Source: an uncultured Pseudomonas sp.
GTDB lineage: Bacteria > Pseudomonadota > Gammaproteobacteria > Pseudomonadales > Pseudomonadaceae
Direction of reading: 5' to 3'
Assembly: GCF_946886105.1 (NCBI RefSeq)
Contig: NZ_CAMPHV010000026.1
Span: 3,374-67,373 of the forward strand
DNA length: 64,000 nucleotides
Of this stretch, positions 25,516 through 32,473 are shown piece by piece. The notes under the pieces are model-generated. The model made no database searches. It worked only from the letters and a program-made list of their open reading frames with translations, and was not told the origin of the DNA. A program made the translations under genes and the position numbers. Position 1 is the stretch's first letter, and the number at the start of each line of letters is the position of its first letter.

Positions 25516-26316
25516 ATGGCTGCGGCATGCATCGCACTTTGCCGGATTCCGCTGCTCGTTCTGGCTATCGCCTTGAGTCCGGCCGGCTCGGCCGAACAGG
25601 TCGTGCGCATCGGCACCGGCGACTGGGCGCCCTATGTCGACCAGAGCCGTAGCGACAAGGGCGCCATGGTGCGGCTCGTTCGCGCGGTATTCGCCGAGGC
25701 GGGTTATCAGGCGAAATTCGTGTTCTATCCGTGGGACCGCAATGTGCTGAAGCTGCAGCAGGGTTCGCTGGACGCGATCATGCCCTATGCCTGCACCGCG
25801 GCCCGGCGCGCTTTCAGCGACTGCAGCGAGCCCATGGTGCGTGGCGAAGTGGTGTTGTTCCACCGCAAGGAATTGGCTTTCGACTGGCAGCAGGTCGATG
25901 ACCTGCAGAAGTTCCGCATCGGCACCACGTTGGGCTATTCCTACGGGCAGCAATTCGACAAAGCCCATCAGGATGGGCGCCTGAGCATCCTGCAAAACGG
26001 TAAGGAGGCCACCAGCTTCCGTTTGCTGGAGCTGGGCCGTATCGACCTGCACCCGCAAGACCGCGCAGTGGGCTACGCCATGCTGCAACGGCTGTTTCCG
26101 GCGGAAACCCGGGCGCGTATCACCCACCACCCGCACAGCCTGAGCACCGAACCGCTGCATATGTTGTTTCGCAAGAATGATGCCCGTGGCGCCGAGCTGC
26201 GCAGCGTGTTCAATCGCAGCTTGCGTCTGTTCGCCGAACGCGGCGATTTGGCCCGGCTGCAACAAGCCCTGTATTCCGGCAATGCGGATCAGTGGTCGCC
26301 GACGGCTAAGCCTTAG
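25516..26316 (+). CDS. Periplasmic solute-binding protein (SBP_bac_3 type)
   Basis: About 266 residues with a signal peptide (h-region IPLLVLAIALS, cleavage after AGSA). The mature protein begins EQVVRIGTGDWAPYVDQSRS and has GAMVRLVRAVFAEAGYQAKF, the pattern of family 3 amino-acid/polar-solute binding proteins. Other landmarks are YPWDRNVLKLQQGSLDAIMP and RIGTTLGYSYGQQF. The ATG at 25516 gives the best signal peptide. In-frame ATGs at 25429 and 25468 are possible, and none has a strong ribosome site. No permease or ATPase is nearby, so it may be an orphan sensor-like or transport-accessory protein. The ligand is unknown. It converges with and overlaps the next gene by 11 bp. Confidence 0.78.
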   Translation: MAAACIALCRIPLLVLAIALSPAGSAEQVVRIGTGDWAPYVDQSRSDKGAMVRLVRAVFAEAGYQAKFVFYPWDRNVLKLQQGSLDAIMPYACTAARRAFSDCSEPMVRGEVVLFHRKELAFDWQQVDDLQKFRIGTTLGYSYGQQFDKAHQDGRLSILQNGKEATSFRLLELGRIDLHPQDRAVGYAMLQRLFPAETRARITHHPHSLSTEPLHMLFRKNDARGAELRSVFNRSLRLFAERGDLARLQQALYSGNADQWSPTAKP

Positions 26317-26869
26317 CGGTCTGTCGGCTAGGAGGCTTGATCCGGCCGCGGTGAGGCCAAGGTAGCAGTACCGCGATCAGCAAGCCGATTAGTCCGGTGC
26401 CACCGGTCTGAGCCATCGCCAGTAGATAATCCCAGCCCTCGCCGGGGCGAATGCATGAGTAGCTAATGGGAATGTCGATCGGTGGTTGCCCCTCGTAGGT
26501 GGTGACCACCTCACCAGTGCCCAGGTTGAAGTGGGGCGCATAGGCAAAGTCCTCTGCGATGGCTTGTTCTTCAGCCTCGCTGCAGGCTCCGCGTTGCAGG
26601 CCCACGATACTCACGCCTACAAAGATCACCGAGATCAATGCCAAGGAGATGAACTCCCCGCGTCGCGAGCTATTGAATGGTTTGAGGCATAGCCCCGCAA
26701 GCAGGCCGGCAAGTCCGGGTGTCAGGTCGAACAGCAATCCCACTGGCCAACCGGCAAAAAACTTGGCGGGCAATAAGTCCAGTGCTCCGGGTATGACAAC
26801 CAACAGGGTGCAGTAGTAGAGGGTCAATGCCAGGGCGCAGCCGGCGAGAAATCTGTTGGGGTAGATCAT
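26306..26869 (-). CDS. Uncharacterised four-helix membrane protein
   Basis: A 187-residue protein with transmembrane segments at about 8-30, 40-62, 75-92 and 150-168. The soluble loop between TM3 and TM4 contains two Cys (GACSEAEEQ and ISYSCIRPGEG) that could pair in the periplasm. No family is recognised. AAGG motifs 3-10 bases before the ATG make a credible ribosome site. It lies between a periplasmic binding protein, whose 3' end it overlaps by 11 bp tail-to-tail, and csdE. Its DNA looks somewhat less GC-rich than the neighbours, consistent with recent gain, but I did not compute this. Confidence 0.7.
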   Translation of the reverse strand: MIYPNRFLAGCALALTLYYCTLLVVIPGALDLLPAKFFAGWPVGLLFDLTPGLAGLLAGLCLKPFNSSRRGEFISLALISVIFVGVSIVGLQRGACSEAEEQAIAEDFAYAPHFNLGTGEVVTTYEGQPPIDIPISYSCIRPGEGWDYLLAMAQTGGTGLIGLLIAVLLPWPHRGRIKPPSRQTAKA

Positions 26870-26890
26870 CCTTAATCCTTAACGAGTTGT

Positions 26891-27307
26891 TTAAGTTGAT
26901 ACAGGCCTGGTCAGCTCGCGCATGCGCTGCAATACCGCATGCAAACCATTGCTGCGCGAGGGCGACAATTGGCGCGACAGGCCGAGTTGGGCGAACCAGT
27001 CGTCCAGCTCGACTTCCGCCAGTTGCGCGCTGCTCAGGCCATTGACCCTGGCCAGCAGCACGGCCAGCAATCCGCGCAGCAGACGGGCGTCGCTGGCGGC
27101 GCGGAACTGCCAGAGGCAATCGCGCTGTTCGGCGACCAACCACACCTGGCTTTCGCAGCCATGCACGCGGTTGTCCTCGTTACGCTCGGTATCCGTGAGC
27201 GGCGCCAATCGTTCGCCCCATTGCATCAGCAGGCGCGCCCGCTGTTCCCAACCGGGGCATTGGGCGAAGGCGTCCAAGGCTTCCCGGGCGCTGGCGGGCA
27301 GGTTCAT
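26891..27307 (-). CDS. csdE: SufE-like sulfur acceptor CsdE
   Basis: A 138-residue SufE/CsdE protein that takes persulfide sulfur from the cysteine desulfurase and hands it on. The acceptor Cys is C51 in RVHGCESQVWL, inside the conserved VxGCxSxVWL motif. The ATG overlaps the csdA stop (27304-27307), so the two are coupled and presumably made in fixed ratio. In E. coli, CsdA-CsdE also interact with CsdL/TcdA, which is encoded 1.5 kb away here. Confidence 0.92.
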   Translation of the reverse strand: MNLPASAREALDAFAQCPGWEQRARLLMQWGERLAPLTDTERNEDNRVHGCESQVWLVAEQRDCLWQFRAASDARLLRGLLAVLLARVNGLSSAQLAEVELDDWFAQLGLSRQLSPSRSNGLHAVLQRMRELTRPVST

Positions 27308-28509
27308 CGCAACAGCTCCAGGGCTTGATCCAGGGCGGCGAAGAAGCGCTGCAGGTCGCCGGCGTCGTTATACAAGCCCAGGGATGGCCGGAGCGCCCCG
27401 GCCAGACCGAGGCTTTGCAGCAGCGGCATGGCGCAATGATGACCGGCGCGCACGGCGATGCCTTGTTCGGTGAGCAGGTGGGCGAGGTCGGCGTTGTGCA
27501 CATCCTCGACCACGAAGCTGGCCAGGGCGACATGAGGCTCGCCGAGCAGGCGGATGCCTTCGCGCGCGGCCAATCCGTCGAGCAGCTGGGTGTGCAGTGC
27601 GGCCTCATGGGCGGCAACCGCGGTGCTGTCCAGCCCGGCCAGATAATCCAGGCTGGCGCCGAGGGCGATAACGCTGGCGATTGGCGGGGTGCCGGCTTCG
27701 AAACCCAGCGGCGCGGGGCGGAACTGCGCGCTCTGGTAGTTGGTGTGGACGAGCATCTCGCCGCCGAACTGCCAATGTTGCAGGCGTTGCAGCGCATCCT
27801 CGCGGCCATACAGGATGCCGACGCCGTCCGGGCCGTAAAGCTTATGGCTGGAGCAGACATAGAAATCGCAGCCCAGCGTCTGCATATCGTGCCGGCCATG
27901 CACCACACCCTGGGCACCGTCGACCACCGTCAGCGCGTTCTGCGCCTTGGCCAGGGCGAGCAATCGATCTAGTGGCTGCCAGCAGCCGAGCACATTGGAC
28001 AATTGGCTAACCGCGAGTAGGCGGGTACGTGGGCCAATCAGCTGTGCGGCTTGCGTCAGGTCGATCAGGCCGCTTTCGTTTAGCGGCAGCACCACCAGCT
28101 TGAGGCCGCGGCGTAGCGCCAGTTGCTGCCAGGGCAAAAGATTGGCGTGGTGTTCCAGGGCGCTGATGACAAGTTCATCGCCCGCCTGGAACTGGCTCTC
28201 CAGTCCGTAGGCCAGTAGGTTGAAGGCTTCGGTGGCGCTACGGGTAAAAACGATTTGCGCAGGGCCCGGCGCATTCAGCCAATGCGCGAGCTTTTCCCGC
28301 GTGGCCTCGAAGGCCCGGGTCGCGCGCTCGCCCGGCAGATGCTGGGCGCGATGCACATTGGCCGCGCCACCGGCGTAATAGCCGAGCAGGGCATCGAGCA
28401 TGGCCTGGGGTTTCTGCGCGGTGGCGGCGCTGTCCAGGTAGGTCTGGCCTTGCGCTTCGAGGGCCAGAATGCCGGGGAAGTCAGCGCGCCAGGGGGACGT
28501 AAGAAGCAT
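27304..28509 (-). CDS. csdA: Cysteine desulfurase (CsdA/SufS type, group II)
   Basis: A 401-residue PLP enzyme that converts cysteine to alanine and enzyme-bound persulfide. The PLP lysine is K223 in VCSSHKLYGPDG. VDGAQGVVH (about 196-204) is the cofactor Asp region. The persulfide Cys is C359 in AVRAGHHCAMPLLQ, with the long RAGHHC loop of group II enzymes that require a SufE partner. csdE follows with a four-base overlap. The gap upstream to dapD is filled by a 142-bp palindromic element. Its 5' sequence LLTSPWRADFPGI is normal for Pseudomonas CsdA. Confidence 0.94.
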   Translation of the reverse strand: MLLTSPWRADFPGILALEAQGQTYLDSAATAQKPQAMLDALLGYYAGGAANVHRAQHLPGERATRAFEATREKLAHWLNAPGPAQIVFTRSATEAFNLLAYGLESQFQAGDELVISALEHHANLLPWQQLALRRGLKLVVLPLNESGLIDLTQAAQLIGPRTRLLAVSQLSNVLGCWQPLDRLLALAKAQNALTVVDGAQGVVHGRHDMQTLGCDFYVCSSHKLYGPDGVGILYGREDALQRLQHWQFGGEMLVHTNYQSAQFRPAPLGFEAGTPPIASVIALGASLDYLAGLDSTAVAAHEAALHTQLLDGLAAREGIRLLGEPHVALASFVVEDVHNADLAHLLTEQGIAVRAGHHCAMPLLQSLGLAGALRPSLGLYNDAGDLQRFFAALDQALELLR

Positions 28510-28538
28510 GGTGTTTTTCCAGAGCGTGTCTGGCGCCT

Positions 28539-28680
28539 AAAAGTTGGGTTTAACGCGTCGCGAGCGAAGCCCAGGCAAGGCGCAATAAGACGAGGACGTG
28601 GAGTTTACTCCAGTAAATGACGCGTCCGAGCCTTAGTGCAACGCTGCCTGGACGAGCGCAGCAGCGTTAAACCAACTTTT
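28539..28680. repeat. 142-bp near-full-length palindromic element
   Basis: The outer arms AAAAGTTGGGTTTAACGC (28539-28556) and GCGTTAAACCAACTTTT (28664-28680) are inverted. Inner arms such as CCCAGGCAAGGCGCAATAAG and CTTAGTGCAACGCTGCCTGG also pair. The exact midpoint reads TTTACT-cc-AGTAAA (28604-28617). The right end touches the dapD stop codon (28680-28682). It has no coding capacity. The element at 35216-35414 shares the core and GAGCCCAGGC-like inner arms. Confidence 0.75.
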
Positions 28681-29714
28681 TAGTTATGGGCGTGCAGGGC
28701 TGCATTTAGCTCGACCGCCGACTTGTGGGTCTTGCATTCCACGGTGCCGGTTTGCGAGTTGCGGCGGAACAGCAGGTCCGGCTGGCCGGCCAGTTCGCGG
28801 GCCTTGACCACCTTGACCAGCTGGTTCTGGCCATCGAGCAGGGCCACTTTGGTGCCTGCGGTGATGTACAGACCAGATTCCACGGTGTTGCGGTCGCCCA
28901 AGGGGATGCCGATGCCGGCGTTAGCGCCGATCAGGCAGCCTTCGCCGACCGAGATGACGATATTGCCGCCGCCGGACAGGGTGCCCATGGTCGAGCAGCC
29001 GCCGCCCAGGTCCGAGCCCTTGCCGACGAACACGCCAGCGGATACCCGGCCTTCGATCATGCCCGGGCCAGCGGTGCCGGCGTTGAAGTTGACGAAACCT
29101 TCGTGCATCACTGTGGTGCCTTCGCCGACATAGGCACCCAGGCGGATACGCGCGCCATCGGCGATACGCACGCCGCTCGGGACCACGTAGTCGGTCATCT
29201 TCGGGAATTTATCCACGGAGAAGACTTCCAGCAGCTCGCCTTTAAGGCGTGCTTCCAATTGACGCTCGGCCAGTTCGGCCAGATCGATCGCGCCCTGGCT
29301 GGTCCAGGCCACGTTCGGCAGCAGCGGGAAAATCCCGGTGAGGTTCAGGCCATGGGGTTTGACCAGACGATGCGAGAGCAGGTGCAGCTTGAGGTAAGCC
29401 TCGGGGGTGCTGGTCAGGGGGCTGTCTTCGGCGAGGAAGGTGGCCACCAGTGGCTTATGGCTTTCCGCCAGGCGGGTCAGCAGCGCGGCCTGCACGCTGT
29501 CGATGCCCTTCAGGGCTTCGGCCAGTTCGCCCGCTTGCGCGGTGGTGAACGCGATGCTTTGGTTGCCGCCGCTGTAGCCGAGCTTTTGCGCGGCCTTTTC
29601 CACCAGTTCGGCCGCGGGGTTGAGCAGCGGCTGGGCGTAGAACACTTCAAGCCAGTTGTTTTGGCGGTTTTGCGAGCCGACACCGAAGGCCAGGCTGAAA
29701 AGAGTAGAGGTCAT
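28680..29714 (-). CDS. dapD: Tetrahydrodipicolinate N-succinyltransferase
   Basis: A 344-residue hexapeptide-repeat acyltransferase that uses succinyl-CoA on THDP, opening the succinylase branch to DAP and lysine. The long N-terminal domain (MTSTLFSLAFGVGSQNRQNN) and length of about 344 are the Pseudomonas/actinobacterial-type DapD rather than the 274-residue E. coli form. The left-handed beta-helix region (about 180-300) shows GARIRLGAYVGEGTTVMHEG, NAGTAGPGMIEGRVSAG and GGGCSTMGTLSGGG. Its stop codon is the boundary of a palindromic element. An ArsC-like gene lies 36 bp upstream on the same strand. Confidence 0.95.
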   Translation of the reverse strand: MTSTLFSLAFGVGSQNRQNNWLEVFYAQPLLNPAAELVEKAAQKLGYSGGNQSIAFTTAQAGELAEALKGIDSVQAALLTRLAESHKPLVATFLAEDSPLTSTPEAYLKLHLLSHRLVKPHGLNLTGIFPLLPNVAWTSQGAIDLAELAERQLEARLKGELLEVFSVDKFPKMTDYVVPSGVRIADGARIRLGAYVGEGTTVMHEGFVNFNAGTAGPGMIEGRVSAGVFVGKGSDLGGGCSTMGTLSGGGNIVISVGEGCLIGANAGIGIPLGDRNTVESGLYITAGTKVALLDGQNQLVKVVKARELAGQPDLLFRRNSQTGTVECKTHKSAVELNAALHAHN

Positions 29715-29750
29715 GGGCTTTCCTTTAACGCGAATTCAGGGTTACGGGAT

Positions 29751-30113
29751 TCAGGCCAACTCAGCCGCATAGCTGGCGGGTTTGAAACCAATCAGGGTTT
29801 TGCTGCCGAGATCCAGCACCGGGCGCTTGATCATCGACGGTTGGGCGAGCATCAGCTCGATCGCCTTGTTCTGGTCGAGGTCGGCTTTTTGCGCCTCTTC
29901 CAGCTTGCGGAACGTGGTGCCGGCACGGTTGAGAACGGTTTCCCAGCCATGCTCGTCGCACCAGCGCTCGAGATTGTCGCGGTCGATGCCGCTGGCCTTG
30001 TAATCGTGGAAGGCATATTCGAGGCCATGCTCATCCAGCCAGGTGCGGGCTTTTTTCATGGTGTCGCAGGCTTTGATGCCGAACATGCGCAGCGCTTTAG
30101 CGTTCGCGGTCAT
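29751..30113 (-). CDS. ArsC/Spx-family thioredoxin-fold protein (YffB type)
   Basis: A 120-residue protein of the ArsC/Spx superfamily. FGIKACDTMKKARTWLDEHG puts a single redox Cys at position 16 (CDTMKKA), and KRPVLDLGSKTLIGFKPASY near the end has the conserved KRP. Most members of this YffB-like branch are not arsenate reductases but presumed glutathione-dependent thiol proteins. AGAGG six bases upstream selects the ATG at 30113. It is 36 bp upstream of dapD and probably co-transcribed, a linkage I recall in other pseudomonads. Confidence 0.88.
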   Translation of the reverse strand: MTANAKALRMFGIKACDTMKKARTWLDEHGLEYAFHDYKASGIDRDNLERWCDEHGWETVLNRAGTTFRKLEEAQKADLDQNKAIELMLAQPSMIKRPVLDLGSKTLIGFKPASYAAELA

Positions 30114-30464
30114 GGGAGCCTCTGGGCGTGTTGCCAAAATAAGGGCGGATTATGCCACGACATCGTCGTGCGTCGCGTGCGTGTGTTGGCGCGGCAATAG
30201 TGCGGTCTGGCGGCCGTGTGCTCTTATCGTGCTGCTGTTTAATGGCTGAATGATGTGATTGTGATGCTATTTTGATGAACTTTGTAGCTAACGTCGTTTA
30301 ATTAACGCTGCCGTTTGTCCGTCTCCTTTATAAAAAGGGCGCTCAAGGCACTACCATCCCGTCGCGGCAAAAGACCGCGGCGGCGATCAGGAGGGTCGCT
30401 TATGTTAACTGTCTGCACGTAGTAGCCGGATGCCCCGCAGTGTAGGCATTAAGACGGATGCACT
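30114..30464. other. Regulatory gap upstream of the PL7 lyase
   Basis: This 351-bp gap lies between divergent genes. The stretch 30228-30345 is conspicuously AT-rich (tgatgtgattgtgatgctat, then tttgatgaactttgtagc and tttaattaac), which suggests a promoter or a site for a silencer. I cannot fix a sigma-70 pair. A six-codon leader ORF with a perfect ribosome site lies at 30402-30422 and is listed separately. CGGATGC occurs twice (30427 and 30455). Confidence 0.5.
30402..30422 (+). CDS. Six-codon leader ORF (MLTVCT) before the PL7 gene
   Basis: ATG TTA ACT GTC TGC ACG TAG, followed at once by a second TAG, is preceded by AGGAGGG with ideal six-base spacing. By contrast the PL7 start 63 bases downstream, in the same frame, has no clear ribosome site. 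It is too short to be a protein domain. A regulatory leader or coupling peptide is possible. It could also be the relic of a lost gene start. Expression has not been shown. Confidence 0.35.
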   Translation: MLTVCT

Positions 30465-31127
30465 ATGATCGATTTCACCGATTGGAGCTTAACCATTCCC
30501 GAGCAGAGTCCTGCTCAAGTCATAAGTACCCAAGCGCTCGAGTCCGGTTATCAGGATCCCTATTTCTATCGTACCGATAATGGTGCGGTGTTCTGGGCGC
30601 CGGTGACCGGTACTCATACCAAAGGCAGTAGCTACCCCCGTAGCGAGCTGCGCGAGACCTTCAGCGACGGTAAACAGCGCAACTGGTATTACAAGGAGGG
30701 CCTGCACGAGCTGAGTGCGGCGTTGACGGTCCACCAGATCCCTTCCAGTGAGCGCATCGTCATCGGGCAGATCCACAGCAAGGACAGTTCGAAGCCGTTG
30801 CTGAAGATTCTCTACCAGCAGGTCAACGGCACGGGCTATGTCTATGCCGAGCTGCGCAATAAGCCTGGCAGCAAGGACAGCCCTATTGTCTTGACCTATA
30901 AAGGTATGCCGCTGGGGGCTCGTTTCAACTATGAGATCGATGTGACGCAGACGGGCCAGTTACGGCTCGATCTCAATGGGCGGGTCTATCAGACGGCGCT
31001 GAATTCGGCCTGGGCGAAAAAGCGTCTGTATTTCAAGGCGGGGGTCTACACCCTCGATAACAAAGGGTCGTCGAGCGAGGGCGGTCGGGTCGAATTCCAC
31101 GATCTCTGGGTATCGCACCGCAAGTAG
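30465..31127 (+). CDS. Polysaccharide lyase family 7 (alginate lyase)
   Basis: A 220-residue beta-jelly-roll lyase that cleaves alginate by beta-elimination. All three PL7 blocks are intact: R59-S-E-L-R63 (SYPRSELRE), Q102-I-H104 (VIGQIHS) and Y189-F-K-A-G-V-Y195. Catalysis should use the Gln, His, Arg and Tyr of these blocks. The start matches, from memory, that of PA1167 (MPDLSTWNLTIP against MIDFTDWSLTIP), so no N-terminal part is missing. There is no signal peptide, so export is unexplained. It is a single gene closed by a terminator, with no alginate genes in the window. Confidence 0.92.
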   Translation: MIDFTDWSLTIPEQSPAQVISTQALESGYQDPYFYRTDNGAVFWAPVTGTHTKGSSYPRSELRETFSDGKQRNWYYKEGLHELSAALTVHQIPSSERIVIGQIHSKDSSKPLLKILYQQVNGTGYVYAELRNKPGSKDSPIVLTYKGMPLGARFNYEIDVTQTGQLRLDLNGRVYQTALNSAWAKKRLYFKAGVYTLDNKGSSSEGGRVEFHDLWVSHRK

Positions 31128-31137
31128 TGTTGTAACA

Positions 31138-31173
31138 AGCTCGCCCCGGCATCAGTCGGGGCGAGCTGTTTTT
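31138..31173. terminator. Bidirectional intrinsic terminator between the PL7 gene and dapC
   Basis: AGCTCGCCCCG (31138-31148), an eight-base loop and CGGGGCGAGCT (31157-31167) are followed by GTTTTT. The hairpin lies between two convergent genes and is suited to stop both, though the T-run is best for the plus strand. Confidence 0.85.
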
Positions 31174-31194
31174 AGGGCTTTTAGTTTTTGGCTT

Positions 31195-32391
31195 TTAGCC
31201 CTGCTGGATAAAATTGCGAATCCGTTGTGCGGCTTCGACGCATTCTGCCAATGGAGCTACCAGCGCCATACGCACGCGGCCGGCGCCGGGGTTCTCGCCC
31301 TCGACGTTGCGCGACAGGTAGGAGCCGGGCACCACGGTAACGTGCTCGCGGGCGAACAGTTCGCGGGTGAAGCTTTCGTCGTCACTCGGGGTTTTCGCCC
31401 ACAGGTAGAAGCCGCCATCCGGGCGTTGCACATCCATCACGCCCTCCAGAATCGCCAGCACGGCGTCGAACTTCTCGCGGTACAGGTCGCGGTTGGCTTT
31501 GACGTGCGCTTCGTCGCGCCAGGCGGCAACGCTGGCCAGCTGGGTTTGTACCGGCATGGCGCAACCGTGGTAGGTGCGGTACAGCAGAAAGGCCTTGAGA
31601 ATTTCCGCGTCGCCCGCCACGAAGCCCGAGCGCAGGCCGGGCAGGTTGGAGCGCTTGGACAGGCTGTGGAATACCACGCAGCGTTTGAAGTCATTGCGGC
31701 CCAGTTCGGCGCAGGCGCTCAGCAAACCGGCCGGCGGGTTGGCTTCGTCGAAATACAGTTCGCTGTAGCACTCGTCGGCGGCGATCACGAAGTCGAACTT
31801 ATCGGCCAGGGCAATCAGCTTTTTCAGGGTTTCCAGCGGGATCAGCGCGCCGGTCGGGTTGCCCGGCGAGCAGAGGAAGAGGATCTGGCAACGCTGCCAG
31901 ACGTCGTCGCTGACCGCCTCGAAATCCGGGTTGAAGCCGTGCTCTTCCAGGCAGGGCAGGTAATGCGGCTGGGCGCCGGCGAGCAAGGCCGCGCCTTCGT
32001 AGATTTGGTAGAACGGGTTGGGGCTGACCACCAGACCGTTCGCATCGCGCTGCACCACCGCCTGGGTGAAGGCGAACAACGCCTCGCGGGTGCCGTTGAC
32101 CGGTAGCACATGGCGCGCCGGGTCGAGCGCGCCGTTCGGCAGGCCGAAGCGCTGGCCGCACCAGTCGGCGATGGCTTCGCGCAGCGCCGGCAGGCCGAGG
32201 GTGGTGGGGTACACCGCCAGTTGATCGAGGTTGGCGCTGAGGGCTTCGGCGACGAATGCCGGCGAGCGGTGCTTGGGTTCGCCGATCGACAGGGCAATGG
32301 CGGGCTTGTCGCTGGGCGGCTGGATGCCGGCGAGCAGGGCGCGGAGTTTCTCGAAGGGGTAGGGTTGCAACTGGTTCAACGCATTGTTCAT
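31195..32391 (-). CDS. dapC: Succinyldiaminopimelate transaminase
   Basis: A 398-residue fold-type I aminotransferase that converts N-succinyl-2-amino-6-ketopimelate to N-succinyl-LL-DAP, between the DapD and DapE steps. The PLP lysine is K246 in FHSLSKRSNLPGLRSGF. NPTGA (178-182) and ADECYSELYFD (205-215) are the expected cofactor motifs. The start MNNALNQLQPYPFEKLRALL is typical of Pseudomonas DapC. It lies 82 bp downstream of glnD on the same strand, matching the PA3658-PA3659 linkage I recall. Confidence 0.93.
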   Translation of the reverse strand: MNNALNQLQPYPFEKLRALLAGIQPPSDKPAIALSIGEPKHRSPAFVAEALSANLDQLAVYPTTLGLPALREAIADWCGQRFGLPNGALDPARHVLPVNGTREALFAFTQAVVQRDANGLVVSPNPFYQIYEGAALLAGAQPHYLPCLEEHGFNPDFEAVSDDVWQRCQILFLCSPGNPTGALIPLETLKKLIALADKFDFVIAADECYSELYFDEANPPAGLLSACAELGRNDFKRCVVFHSLSKRSNLPGLRSGFVAGDAEILKAFLLYRTYHGCAMPVQTQLASVAAWRDEAHVKANRDLYREKFDAVLAILEGVMDVQRPDGGFYLWAKTPSDDESFTRELFAREHVTVVPGSYLSRNVEGENPGAGRVRMALVAPLAECVEAAQRIRNFIQQG

Positions 32392-32473
32392 GGGGCTTTC
32401 CTGGGAACTGCGTGCGGCGACTGCGCACGGGCCATGTGGCCCGCGGGTCGCGCTGCGGTCAAGGTTGAGGTGA

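Noticed and set aside
30402..31127. PL7 gene read as starting at 30402 with nonsense mutations
   Set aside because: The in-frame sequence 30420-30464 has three stops and no lyase-like residues, and the homologue I recall starts at the equivalent of 30465.
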